Assembly: GCA_902495455.1 (NCBI GenBank)
Contig: CABUXJ010000010.1
Span: forward strand, 19,862-83,861
DNA from: an uncultured Prevotella sp.
Lineage (GTDB): Bacteria; Bacteroidota; Bacteroidia; Bacteroidales; Bacteroidaceae
Length of the DNA stretch: 64,000 nt
Direction: 5' to 3'
Part shown: positions 43,630-52,463 of the stretch, one piece after another
Layout of the letters: every line of letters begins with the position of its first letter
Numbering within the stretch: position 1 is the stretch's first letter
The notes under the pieces: generated by a model
Database searches by the model: none
What the model saw: the letters and a program-made list of their open reading frames with translations, nothing else
What the model was told of the DNA's origin: nothing
Program-made: the position numbers and the translations under genes

Positions 43630-43659
43630 GATATGTCATACGTAATACCCACCTAACAC

Positions 43660-43745
43660 CCACCCCAACCCTCCCGAAGGGAGGGAGTTTGAATACCTTA
43701 AAGCATATCAAGCTCCCTCCCTTCGGGAGGGTTGGGGTGGGTGTT
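43660..43745. repeat. CCACCCC hairpin element beside composite copy D
   Basis: ACCCACCCCAACCCTCCCGA, GGGAGGGAGTTTG, centre AATACCTTAAAGCATATCAA, then the complementary arm. Its centre is inverted relative to copies B and C, matching the inverted orientation of composite D, from which it lies ~30 bp away. Degenerate GGTGGGTGTT repeats follow to ~43785. Confidence 0.93.
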
Positions 43746-43913
43746 GGGGTGGGTGTTGGGGGTGGGTGTTAGGTGGGTTGTAGGAAGCGGATTTTTATTT
43801 TCCAGCCTTTAAAATGTCCAACATCTGTCCACAAAACCAAAAATAACTACTATAAAATCCCTCTTTTCGCCATTTTTTGTTAATATTTCTACCCTCTTTT
43901 GAAAAACATTAAC

Positions 43914-43921
43914 TACCTTTG
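43914..43921 (+). promoter_or_regulatory. -7 box of the poly-G secreted protein gene
   Basis: TACCTTTG lies 50 nt before ATG 43971. There is no TTTG at the ideal -33 distance. Confidence 0.55.
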
Positions 43922-43970
43922 CCAATATAATCGGACTACCGAAACTATTAACTAACCAAAATAATAAACA

Positions 43971-46170
43971 ATGAGAACAAAACTATTTAAACAATTAGTT
44001 CTTGTCTGCTTTGCGCTCCTATTGGGGGGGGGTAAATCAGGCATGGGCGCAACAGACAACATTGTACAAAATGGGAGAAATTTGGAATAGCACAACTTTT
44101 CCCACTGTCGAAGGAGCAACTGTACAATCAGGCATATTCACCTATCACGGAACAAAAGGTTCTTATGAAACGAAGACTGCGACCTTTGGTGACGAAACTT
44201 TCACTGGCATACTCAGAATAAGTGGAAAGGGTAGTTATAGCAAGAATAAACTAAATAGTGTCTTATCTTTTGACGTTAATAACAATTGCACAATCAAAGT
44301 CTATGGTACTGGAGCTGGAAGTGGTGAAAGAAAAATGTTTATGACCCAAACAATAGGAAACATAAAAGTTCCTGCTCAAGACCCTATAGCATCCGGAGTG
44401 TCTACCGATTACTCTTCCGCAATTATGGAAGGCAAAGTTTCTGCAGGTACAGTATATATATGGGTAGATAACGGTTTCAGAATATATGCAGTAAGCATCA
44501 CGCCCGAAGCTACCGGTCCCACCCCGGCTACCGTATCCATCGCCGAAACGACATTGACCACAGGCGTAGGAATTCCCAAGACCATCGAAGCTACAGTTGG
44601 CGGAAATCCCGCTCCCACGGTTCAGTGGTATCAGTGCGATGATGCCAACAAGACAAACGCGACAGCCATAGATGGAGCGACTGCTGCCACATACGAATAT
44701 ACACCGTCTGCCGCAGGCACATATTATTTCTATTGCACAGCAACAAACGAAAGCGGCGAGGCTACGTCTGATGTCGTGACCGTAAATGTTTTAGACAAAA
44801 TATTGAGCGCTGACGCAACAATCAGCAGTATTGTCGTTAATGGACTTACTACTGAATTAAAGAACAATATTTATACCGCAACAACCATCGGAGCAACAAC
44901 AATAACAGCCGTTATCACCACCACTGACGAAAACGCGACCGTGACCGGTGGAAAAGAACAAACCATCGAGGCCGGCAAAGCCACAACAATAACAGTCACT
45001 GCCGAAGATGGAAAGACTACTGCCACATATACCCTCAATGTGACAAACGTGGGCAACGTGACACGCACCGCCAACGCTTTCTATATCGGTAGCGGCAAGC
45101 CATACGCCGCCGGCCAGACATTCACCTGTCCGGACATCGTCGCCACAATAGCAGCAGAGAGCAATCCGTCAGGCAACATGACAAACGACGGTTCTAAACC
45201 ACACTATATCAACAGCAACTATGTATCAGCTGTCAGCGGAAACGTAAATGGAAAGGCTGACAGCAAGACCGGAAAGCCGACAGCCGGAAGCTACTTCACA
45301 TTCACTCCGAGCAAGGACGGTTCACTGGAAGTGGGTATATATCTCAACGCAAATAAAGAATTATGGATTTCCGACGGAGAGAAACGTCTCGTGGCCGGTA
45401 CTGACTTTACGGCAGCTTTCAAGAGCAACGAAACTACAGAACAAGTTCTTACTGACAACAAACTTTCAACTGCAGCAGCAGGAACAATCACTTTTGACGT
45501 CATAGCCGGCAAGACATATTACGTCTACTGCACCGGTTCTAAGATGGGCTGGTATGGTATGGAATTCACTCCCGCAGCTGAAAACTACGCCCTCACCACC
45601 GCCGACGCCGACTTCTACACTCTCTATCTTGACTACGACGCCACCATACCCGCAGGCATAGAGGTATATAGCAGCGTTCTCAGCGAGGACAAGACCGTGA
45701 TGACGGTCAACAAGGTAGAAGGCACAGTGTTGCCGGCAAACACCGCCGTACTGCTGAAGAGTCCGGCAGGAGCCGGTGAGTTCACCTTTGAGCACGCCTC
45801 CGAAGCTGCCGCAACAGTAGAGACAGCTCTCCTTGGTGTGACCGAGACTACTCCATACGCCGAATTGACTCCGGAGGGCAAGACCCTGCTCACGCTCGGA
45901 ACGAAAGACGGTGTCGTGGCTTTCCGCAAGCCCTACGCAGCCGACGGTTCGCTCGCAGCCAACCGCGCATATCTGCTCCTCGACAACACCACGGGCGAGG
46001 CCAAATCTATCCGCGTGGTGATCGGTGGTGACGACACGACAGGCATCAGCGAAGTCAACGCAGCCAAAGCCGAGGCAGAGGCCCCGATATACAACATGGC
46101 AGGACAGCGCGTCGCAGCCGGAACAAAGGGATTGCTGATAAAGAACGGCAAGAAGTATATCAACAAATAA
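43971..46170 (+). CDS. Secreted Ig-like domain protein with a frame-breaking G9 tract in its signal peptide
   Basis: This is an exported surface-type protein of about 733 residues, function unknown. From ATG 43971 the frame encodes the signal peptide MRTKLFKQLVLVCFALLLG and then hits nine G's (44024-44032). As written, this frame ends soon after. With eight G's it would join the long frame as LLLGGVNQAWAQ, a proper signal peptidase site. The long frame (from 44002) holds an Ig-like domain (PTVQWYQCDDANKTNATAIDGATAATYEYTPSAAGTYYFYC as key region), a cadherin-like beta domain (ISSIVVNG...TYTLNVTNV) and a beta-rich region. A short T9SS-like tail reads APIYNMAGQRVAAGTKGLLIKNGKKYINK in part. Either it is phase variable or the tract length is a sequence error. 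Confidence 0.75.
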
Positions 46171-46210
46171 GAAAAACGACAGTATTAACATATAACAAGA
46201 ACATAACAAC

Positions 46211-46384
46211 ATGAAAAGATATATCAAACCGGAAGTGACGGTCATCGAAATAGAGACAAGCGCAAACCTCATGCAGGCATCCCTCGATGTTGACAAGGAT
46301 GGTACGCACGACGGACCGGAGGACCGCGCTAAGGGCGGCCTCTATAAGTTCGACATCTGGGACCTTGACGAAGAGGACGACTGA
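46211..46384 (+). CDS. Small acidic protein, 57 residues
   Basis: ATG 46211 to TGA 46384 encodes MKRYIKPEVTVIEIETSANL, then MQASLDVDKDGTHDG and an acidic end LDEEDD. Short proteins that open with a K-x-Y-x-x-P motif, have LM(x)xSL in the middle and are acidic at the end are common in Prevotella and Bacteroides, often next to secreted proteins. None has a known role that I can name. It follows the Ig-like protein by 40 nt and precedes a strong terminator, so the two are likely one transcript. A peptide-precursor role is speculation. Confidence 0.7.
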   Translation: MKRYIKPEVTVIEIETSANLMQASLDVDKDGTHDGPEDRAKGGLYKFDIWDLDEEDD

Positions 46385-46412
46385 GACTTTTCTTCTCACA
46401 TAAACAAAAGAA

Positions 46413-46459
46413 ACCGCGGGAAGCAGACTTGGTGCTGCTTCCCGCGGTCGTTTTTTTTT
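46413..46459 (+). terminator. Rho-independent terminator
   Basis: The stem CCGCGGGAAGCAG / CTGCTTCCCGCGG (13 bp) with an 8-nt loop is followed by TCG and nine T's. It closes the Ig-like protein/small acidic protein transcript. Confidence 0.92.
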
Positions 46460-46579
46460 GGGGGGCCTCACCCCGGCCCTCTCCAAGGAGAGGGTGCCTA
46501 CGAGGTGACAAGCGGCTGCGCCTTGTGGGAGAGACAAGGGTCCGAAAGCCACTAAAGCATTTCAACACAGCAAAATCAC

Positions 46580-46680
46580 AATCTGTCGTAGGGACATAGT
46601 CTTGTCTTTGTCCGCAAGCAAACGGTTGTATATCAATACGTTTTGCGGACAAAGACAAGACTATGTCCCTACGACAGATT
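46580..46680. repeat. GGGACATA hairpin, copy 3 (perfect 38-bp arms)
   Basis: The arms are 46580-46617 and 46643-46680. The left arm starts AATCTGTCGTAGGGACATAG, so the perfect pairing extends 8-9 bp beyond the shared element. It is the AGTCTTGTCT subtype. The loop is 25 nt. Confidence 0.95.
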
Positions 46681-46722
46681 GAAACCTGCGGCATGGAAGT
46701 CAGTTTTACCGGACAGCAATAA

Positions 46723-46806
46723 TTATCTATAAGTCACAAAAGGGTATGTTTTTGTTATCTATAAGTCACAAAAACACACCTTTCTTGTTATTTATAAGTC
46801 ACAAAA
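46723..46806. repeat. Three 19-bp direct repeats with 13-14 bp spacers
   Basis: TTATCTATAAGTCACAAAA occurs at 46723-46741 and 46755-46773, and with one change (TTATTTATAAG) at 46788-46806. The period is 32-33 bp. The spacers differ, but both are T-rich at the end. It lies between two convergent genes. Confidence 0.9.
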
Positions 46807-46845
46807 CGAGGATTTTCCACGATACGGATGGAGCGCAGAGACATA

Positions 46846-46885
46846 TCAAGCTCCCTCCCTTCGGGAGGGTTGGGGTGGGTATTAG
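46846..46885. repeat. CCACCCC half element
   Basis: AGCTCCCTCCCTTCGGGAGG and GTTGGGGTGGGTATTAGG. Only one arm of the family is present, just after the end of the GH43-like gene. Confidence 0.8.
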
Positions 46886-46914
46886 GTGGATGTTAGATGG
46901 GTGTTAGGTGCGTG

Positions 46915-48546
46915 TTAGTCTTTAACGAACGTCACGTCGTCAATGAGACACTGTGCCCCGGCCTCTCCTTCGGCCACGAAACCGACTTCCGCACGGCCGC
47001 CGCTCACACGGATGCCGGTGATGGAGACGGTCGTCCAAGCGGTGGCCGACGGGCGGATGGCGCACTTCCTGCGGCGGCCGGCGCTCTCGGCGTACATCTC
47101 GAGACGGCTGAAACGGCCGCTACGGCGGACACGGGCGCGAAGAGTGTAACGTCCGTCGGGCAGAGGCACGGACGGCGTGGATGTGACGGTCTGGGAGACG
47201 CGGCGTGAGAACGGCTCGCGGTCGCTGATGCAGAGGCTCTTCTCACCGATGACGTGGCGGCGGTCGTCGCGCGTGTTCATATAGTTCAGACGCGGCGAAA
47301 GACTGTCGTCGACAGAGACATGACGGCCGCGGAGGATGTCGGTCTGCCAGCCGAGCAAGTGCTCCTGACGTGGTTTGACAGGATTGGGGATGCTGCGGCG
47401 GTCGGCCTCAAAGCTGCCGTTGAGCACGTAGTTGTTGTCTAGGCCCACGCGCCACTCGCCCGTGGCGGCATTGAGCGTCCACGAGGACAGCGAATTGAAG
47501 ACGGGACTGCCGTCGGCAGCAAACGACAGGGGCACCCACTGGTTGTAGCCGAGGCCGTTGCCGGCGAAATCGCACCAACGGTCGCCACAATAGATGACGG
47601 TCTCCTCGCGGCTGCCACGCAGGGTGACGAAGAAACCGGTCTGGGATACGTGGGCGTAGTCGGACTCGCAGCCGCGCATGACTTGCATATCGTTCACGGG
47701 CTGATAGGGGCCGCGGATGTCGTCGGCCATGAGCCAATAGGCGTAGGAACCGTCCCAGCCGTAGATGTTGGAGGCGCACATGTAATATCGGCCGCGGTAC
47801 TTGAACATGCAGTTGCCCTCGCGGCTCGCGCCGTGGAATACCTCTGTGCAGTCAAGAAGGTCGATGCGGTCGCCACGCACACCTATTTCCGATACGTAAA
47901 TCTTGTTGCGGCCTCTACCATACGAATAGATTAGGTATGAACGCCCGGTATCTGGGTCGGTGAAGACGGTCTGGTCGCCGGTGTTTGGAGTACCTATTAT
48001 ATTGGTCATGTCCTTACGCCAGCCCCAACGAAACTGTCCGGTGGGACTGTCTGACGTGGCTATCAGCACGCCGGCACCTCCACCATTACCATGTTGTACG
48101 AAGAGAGCATACTGGCGTTTCTCCTTGATATAGACCACACCAAGACGCCCCATCCAGCCGCCATCCTCATGCTTTTCCACTTCTTCACGGGTGAGAACGT
48201 CACCCTCGTAATGCCAATCGGTAAGATTGTCGGAACTATAGCACGTCACTGCGCTGAACACGGCATGCTCGACAGTCACCGTAGGGTCTTTGCGATACTC
48301 TTCGGATCCCTTATATCGCATACCATACCAATAGTATCGCTCGCGGCCGGTCTGCGGGTCGGCGAAACGGAAGATGCCGCCGCCCTGACTGTAAAGTGGC
48401 TCGCCGTCGGCCGTATTCCAGAAGACATCGTTGTGAATCGGGCGGAAAGCGCCGATAGCGTCTTTGACTGTGTCGGCTGCTGCTTTGATTGCATTTGCCG
48501 TGAGGGCGAGAAGCAATATCAATGTTACGAGATAGTTATTATTCAT
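46915..48546 (-). CDS. Exported GH43-like glycoside hydrolase with C-terminal beta-sandwich
   Basis: The start at ATG 48546 gives 543 residues with signal peptide MNNNYLVTLILLLALTANAIKAAA. The open frame continues upstream to 48723, but the promoter lies inside that part. The catalytic region resembles five-bladed GH43 enzymes of the galactan/arabinan type. It has NDVFWNTADGEPLYSQGGGIFRFAD, YYWYGMRYKG, VTCYSSDNLTDWHYEGDVL, GRLGVVYIKEKRQYALFVQH, DQTVFTDPDTGRSYLIYS, CTEVFHGASREGNCMFKYRGRYYM and NGLGYNQWVPLSF. After ~residue 390 (NYVLNGSFEADRRS) a jelly-roll carbohydrate-binding-like domain follows. Catalytic acids cannot be fixed without an alignment. Confidence 0.8.
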   Translation of the reverse strand: MNNNYLVTLILLLALTANAIKAAADTVKDAIGAFRPIHNDVFWNTADGEPLYSQGGGIFRFADPQTGRERYYWYGMRYKGSEEYRKDPTVTVEHAVFSAVTCYSSDNLTDWHYEGDVLTREEVEKHEDGGWMGRLGVVYIKEKRQYALFVQHGNGGGAGVLIATSDSPTGQFRWGWRKDMTNIIGTPNTGDQTVFTDPDTGRSYLIYSYGRGRNKIYVSEIGVRGDRIDLLDCTEVFHGASREGNCMFKYRGRYYMCASNIYGWDGSYAYWLMADDIRGPYQPVNDMQVMRGCESDYAHVSQTGFFVTLRGSREETVIYCGDRWCDFAGNGLGYNQWVPLSFAADGSPVFNSLSSWTLNAATGEWRVGLDNNYVLNGSFEADRRSIPNPVKPRQEHLLGWQTDILRGRHVSVDDSLSPRLNYMNTRDDRRHVIGEKSLCISDREPFSRRVSQTVTSTPSVPLPDGRYTLRARVRRSGRFSRLEMYAESAGRRRKCAIRPSATAWTTVSITGIRVSGGRAEVGFVAEGEAGAQCLIDDVTFVKD

Positions 48547-48569
48547 AAAGCGTTGTGGAATGTTTGCGG

Positions 48570-48601
48570 CAAAGGTATAAAAAAACAAGCATGACGGCAA
48601 A
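48570..48601 (-). promoter_or_regulatory. Promoter of the GH43-like gene
   Basis: On the minus strand, TTTG (48601-48598), 20 nt, then TACCTTTG (48577-48570). It lies 24 nt before ATG 48546 and so decides the start codon. Confidence 0.7.
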
Positions 48602-48727
48602 GTAATATCGTCCGCATTTCGGTATTTTCGTCCGCAAAGCGGTATCATCCCCGCATCAGACGGGGCTTTCTTCCGCAACAACACCCCACCACCGCATAAC
48701 AACGTCGCCGCTACAACACACATTCAT

Positions 48728-48813
48728 GTAGGGACATAGTCTTGTCTTTGTCCGCAAGCGACATATTGACATTAAACATTTGCTTGCGGACAAAGACAAG
48801 ACTATGTCCCTAC
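48728..48813. repeat. GGGACATA hairpin, copy 4 (perfect 32-bp arms)
   Basis: The arms are 48728-48759 and 48782-48813, starting GTAGGGACATAGTCTTGTCT. It is the AGTCTTGTCT subtype like copy 3, with a 22-nt loop. It lies between the GH43-like gene and tRNA-Arg. Confidence 0.95.
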
Positions 48814-48966
48814 TTGGTGGAGAAACCAAGGGATGCATTATTTATCGGGTGAGCACAGACCACTCTTTACAGACCACTCCAAATGCCGGACAAGCCGAAA
48901 ATAAGTAGGCTTTTGTTTCGTCCGTTCGTTTTTTTACAGTACCTTTGCAGCGCTAATATCATCATT

Positions 48967-49038
48967 GCCCTGATAGTTCAATGGATAGAATAGCTCTCTC
49001 CTAAAGAGTAGATCCGAGTTCGATTCTCGGTCGGGGTA
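48967..49038 (+). tRNA. tRNA-Arg (anticodon CCT)
   Basis: The acceptor stem GCCCTGA pairs with TCGGGGT (one G-U at the end, one U-G inside). The anticodon stem is GCTCT/AGAGT with loop CTCCTAA, so the anticodon is CCT, reading AGG. The T arm is CCGAG-TTCGATT-CTCGG. The discriminator is A and CCA is not encoded. No integrated element is attached to its 3' end. A GC-rich hairpin, AAGCCGG...CCCGGCTT followed by a T run (49045-49087), may terminate it. Confidence 0.93.
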
Positions 49039-49079
49039 CGCAGAAGCCGGAGTCTCACCGCAATGGAAAGGCCCGGCTT

Positions 49080-49230
49080 TTGTTTTTTCATTCTTCGTTC
49101 TTCGTTTTTCATTCTTCACTCAAGAACGGCGGCAGCAAATTACTCGCTGCGCTCATCAACACTTCTCCATTCTTCGTTTAATGGGAAGGGCGGCAGCAAC
49201 TTCTTCTCTCTTCACTCTTCATTCTTCACT
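49080..49230. repeat. CATTCTTCGTTCTTC / GGCGGCAGCAA repeats
   Basis: TCATTCTTCGTTCTTCG, AAGAACGGCGGCAGCAAATT and again GGGCGGCAGCAACTTCTTC, closed by CTTCACTCTTCATTCTTCAC. This is the same family as 26348-26491, in the opposite orientation. Confidence 0.82.
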
Positions 49231-49268
49231 AAAAAAACACGGCGGCATCCCGATTGAGATGCCGCCGT
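49231..49268 (-). terminator. Rho-independent terminator of secDF
   Basis: Read on the minus strand, ACGGCGGCATC and GATGCCGCCGT pair (11 bp, 8-nt loop) and are followed by GTG and seven T's. It lies 65 nt after the secDF stop. Confidence 0.85.
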
Positions 49269-49332
49269 CTGACGTTTATATAATTGTTAGTGTCTATATA
49301 CCTTATTATATATAGGCTTTCATGCTTCCGGC

Positions 49333-52300
49333 TTAAGCCTTCTCTTTCTTCTCAGCGCGCTTGCCCATGATGAGGTAGGCCGTGGGAGCTGCGATGAATA
49401 TTGAAGACAGCGTACCGAAGAGCACACCGAGTATCATTGCGAACGAGAAGCTGCGGATGCTGTCACCACCGAAGATGAAGATGCACAACAACACGAGCAA
49501 TGTCGAGAGCGAGGTGTTAATCGTACGGGCCAACGTCTGGTTCAATGAGTCGTTGAACAGCACCTTGCGGTCGCGCTTGCTGAAGAGTTGGAAGTTCTCA
49601 CGTATACGGTCGAAGACCACCACCTTGTCGTTGATCGAATAACCGATAACGGTCAGGATGGCACCGATGAACGTCTGGTCAATCTCCAGTGACATCGGCA
49701 CGATGCCCCACAACAGAGAGTAGAAGCCGATGACGATGAGTGTATCGAAAGCAAGTGCAACGACAGAACCGACCGAGAAGGCCCAGTTGTGGAAGCGGAT
49801 GAGGATGTAGATGAAGATAGCGATAAGGGCGAAGATGACGCTGACGATAGCACCGTATGTGATATCCTTAGCCACTGAAGGACCAACCTTCGCACTGCTG
49901 ATGATTGAACCACCGGCACGAACGTCCGGATTCTTGAAGGCCTCAACACTCTCCTGTGTAACCAGTCCGGCGGCAGAGAGAGCCTTGTAGAGGATGTTCT
50001 CCGCCTCGTCGTCGACAGTCGGGTTGTTGGACTCAATCTTATAGTTAGTCGAGATACGGATGCACTGACCGTCCATGACGCTCTGTGTGGCGATGACGCT
50101 GACGTTGGCCTCGCCGAATGCGCCCTGCAAAGCCTCGCGAACCTGCTCCGGCTCAACATTCTTCTCTAACTTGACAACATAGTTGCGGCCACCGGTGAAG
50201 TCGATGCTCTGGCTCAAACCTTTGAAAGCGAACGAAGCAATGAAAATCAATGCAGCGACGCCCCAAATGGTAAAAGACTTCTTGGATGCACCCATAAAGT
50301 TGTAATCGGTGTTGCGGAACAACTTCTTCGAGAAGCCGGTGGCGAACGTGAGGTGCTGCCACTTGTCGCGGCTCATCTGATGATCAAACACAAGACGTGT
50401 CATATAGACGGCTGTGAAGAACGAGCAGCAGATACCGATGATGAGCGTTGTGGCGAAACCGCGGATAGGACCGGTTCCGAAGACGTAGAGGATGACACCT
50501 GTTATGATTGAAGTCAAGTTTGAGTCGAAGATGGCCGAGAAGGCGTTGGCGTATCCTTTCTTCATTGCCTCGCGGACATTGAGACCTGCACGCAGTTCCT
50601 CCTTGGTACGCTCGTAGATGAGCACGTTGGCATCGACGGCCATACCGAGCGTCAACACGATACCGGCAATACCCGGCATGGTCAGCGCGGCCTGGAAGGA
50701 TGTCAGAATACCGAGCGTGAAGAAGAGGTTGAAGAGCAGGGCGATGTTTGCCAACATACCGGGGATGACGTTGTAGAGCAACACCATGTAGACCATCAGC
50801 AGCACAAATGCTACGACGAATGAGATGAATCCCTGCTGGATCGACTGTGCTCCGAGTGAGGGACCGACCACTTCTTCCTGAACGATGCGGGTCGGAGCGG
50901 GCATCTTACCGGAGTTGAGCGTGTTGGCGAGGTCCTTGGTGTCCTCGATAGTGAAGTTACCGGTAATCTGCGAATTGCCACCGGTGATTTCGGAGTTGAC
51001 ACGCGGTGCGCTGTAGACAGCGTTGTCGAGCACGATGGCCACGGCCTTGCCGATGTTCATCTTTGTGAGCTGAGCCCAACGACGGGCACCGTCCGTATTC
51101 ATTTCCATTGTCACGCAGGGTGAGCCCATCTGGTCAAATCCGTCCTTGGCGCTGACAATCACATCGCCTTCCAACGGAGCACGGCCGGAAGGTTCGGTCA
51201 CCTTGATGGCGTAAAGCTCATATACCTGTCCCTTCTTGTCAAACTCGGCGGGCTTTGCACCCCAAAGGAGTTTCAGGTCTGAGGGCAGCACCTGAGCGGC
51301 GATGTCCGAATAGATAATCTTGTTTACCTCGGCAGTGTCACGCGACATGGCGTATCCGACAACGCTGAGTCCCTGTCCCTGCACGGGCTGGAAGACGGTA
51401 AACAGCGGGTTCTGCTTCTTCATCTCCTCCAACTGCTTGCTTTCATCACCCTTGGCAGCCTTCTTGGCTCCGAGCACGGCTCCGAGACCGCTCTTTGCTG
51501 CGGCGGAATCAACAGCGGCAGTGTCTGCCTTTTCGTCGGCGGGGGCGACAGCGGCTGTCGTGTCGGCAGCAGCTTCTGTTGTCACGTCACCACCGAGAGC
51601 GGCATACTTCTGATTGAGCTGAGAGAGCAGGGGAACGATGTCCTGACTGTTGAATGTCTCCCAGAACTCCAGGTTGGCACTTCCCTGAAGGAGTTTGCGC
51701 ACACGCTCCGGCTCCTTGATACCGGGCATTTCGACCATGATACGGCCGGACTGGCCTTCCAGTTTCTGTATGTTGGGCTGAACGACACCGAACTTATCTA
51801 TACGGTTGCGGACCACATTGAATGAGTTGTCCACAGCCGACTGCACCTCCTCACGCAGGGCACGCTCCACCTCGGCGTCGCTGCTCTGTGTGCTGACCTT
51901 GCCCTTCATCTGCTGAGTGGCAAAGATTTCGGCCAGACGGTGGCCCGGTGCGTTCTGCTTGTAGCGCTTGATGAAGAGCGAGATGAAGTCGTCCTGACTC
52001 GTCTCCTCGTCTTTCTTGGCTTCCTGCATTGACTTTACGAACGCATAGTCGGTCTTGTGGTCGGCCAACACGGCTACGACGTCAGGCACGGAAACCTCAA
52101 GAATGACATTCATACCGCCTTTCAAGTCAAGTCCGAGACCGATTTCCATCTCACGACACTGCTTGAACGAATAGATGTTGAAGAACCACACCTTCTCGTT
52201 CATGATGGAGTCGAGATACTCCTGACCTGCTTTTTCGCCCATTGCGGCCGCCTTATTCTCATAATGGCGGGTAGCAAAGGAGAAAGAAAGGTAGAAGATA

Positions 52301-52353
52301 CACACCAGCATGAGTGCGGCTGCGATAAACTTTACAATTCCTTTGTTTTGCAT
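49333..52353 (-). CDS. secDF: Fused protein translocase SecDF
   Basis: This proton-driven membrane factor pulls exported proteins through SecYEG. Its 1006 residues combine SecD and SecF, as usual in Bacteroidota. The N-terminal TM is followed by GLGLDLKGGMNVILEVS (the SecD D1 motif). A long periplasmic region carries an Ala/Asp-rich insert at ~250-310 (TTEAAADTTAAVAPADEKADTAAVDSAAA in part). The SecD membrane part has GMAVDANVLIYERTKEELR. The SecF half starts near residue 680 with KSFTIWGVAALIF and SIDFTGGRNYVV, and has GYSINDKVVVFDRIREN. A TATATTTG box at 52407-52414 (minus) is the likely promoter element. Confidence 0.97.
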   Translation of the reverse strand: MQNKGIVKFIAAALMLVCIFYLSFSFATRHYENKAAAMGEKAGQEYLDSIMNEKVWFFNIYSFKQCREMEIGLGLDLKGGMNVILEVSVPDVVAVLADHKTDYAFVKSMQEAKKDEETSQDDFISLFIKRYKQNAPGHRLAEIFATQQMKGKVSTQSSDAEVERALREEVQSAVDNSFNVVRNRIDKFGVVQPNIQKLEGQSGRIMVEMPGIKEPERVRKLLQGSANLEFWETFNSQDIVPLLSQLNQKYAALGGDVTTEAAADTTAAVAPADEKADTAAVDSAAAKSGLGAVLGAKKAAKGDESKQLEEMKKQNPLFTVFQPVQGQGLSVVGYAMSRDTAEVNKIIYSDIAAQVLPSDLKLLWGAKPAEFDKKGQVYELYAIKVTEPSGRAPLEGDVIVSAKDGFDQMGSPCVTMEMNTDGARRWAQLTKMNIGKAVAIVLDNAVYSAPRVNSEITGGNSQITGNFTIEDTKDLANTLNSGKMPAPTRIVQEEVVGPSLGAQSIQQGFISFVVAFVLLMVYMVLLYNVIPGMLANIALLFNLFFTLGILTSFQAALTMPGIAGIVLTLGMAVDANVLIYERTKEELRAGLNVREAMKKGYANAFSAIFDSNLTSIITGVILYVFGTGPIRGFATTLIIGICCSFFTAVYMTRLVFDHQMSRDKWQHLTFATGFSKKLFRNTDYNFMGASKKSFTIWGVAALIFIASFAFKGLSQSIDFTGGRNYVVKLEKNVEPEQVREALQGAFGEANVSVIATQSVMDGQCIRISTNYKIESNNPTVDDEAENILYKALSAAGLVTQESVEAFKNPDVRAGGSIISSAKVGPSVAKDITYGAIVSVIFALIAIFIYILIRFHNWAFSVGSVVALAFDTLIVIGFYSLLWGIVPMSLEIDQTFIGAILTVIGYSINDKVVVFDRIRENFQLFSKRDRKVLFNDSLNQTLARTINTSLSTLLVLLCIFIFGGDSIRSFSFAMILGVLFGTLSSIFIAAPTAYLIMGKRAEKKEKA

Positions 52354-52463
52354 TTTATTATTATGTTATTTTAATTATTATTTCCTATATTAGGCATTTT
52401 AGCTTGCAAATATAGCTATTTTTTTACACTATGGAAAATTTATTGCCGTTTTTCATTCATTTT

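Noticed and set aside
46723..46806. CRISPR array
   Set aside because: There are only three 19-bp repeats with 13-14 bp spacers, which are too short, and no cas genes are in the window.
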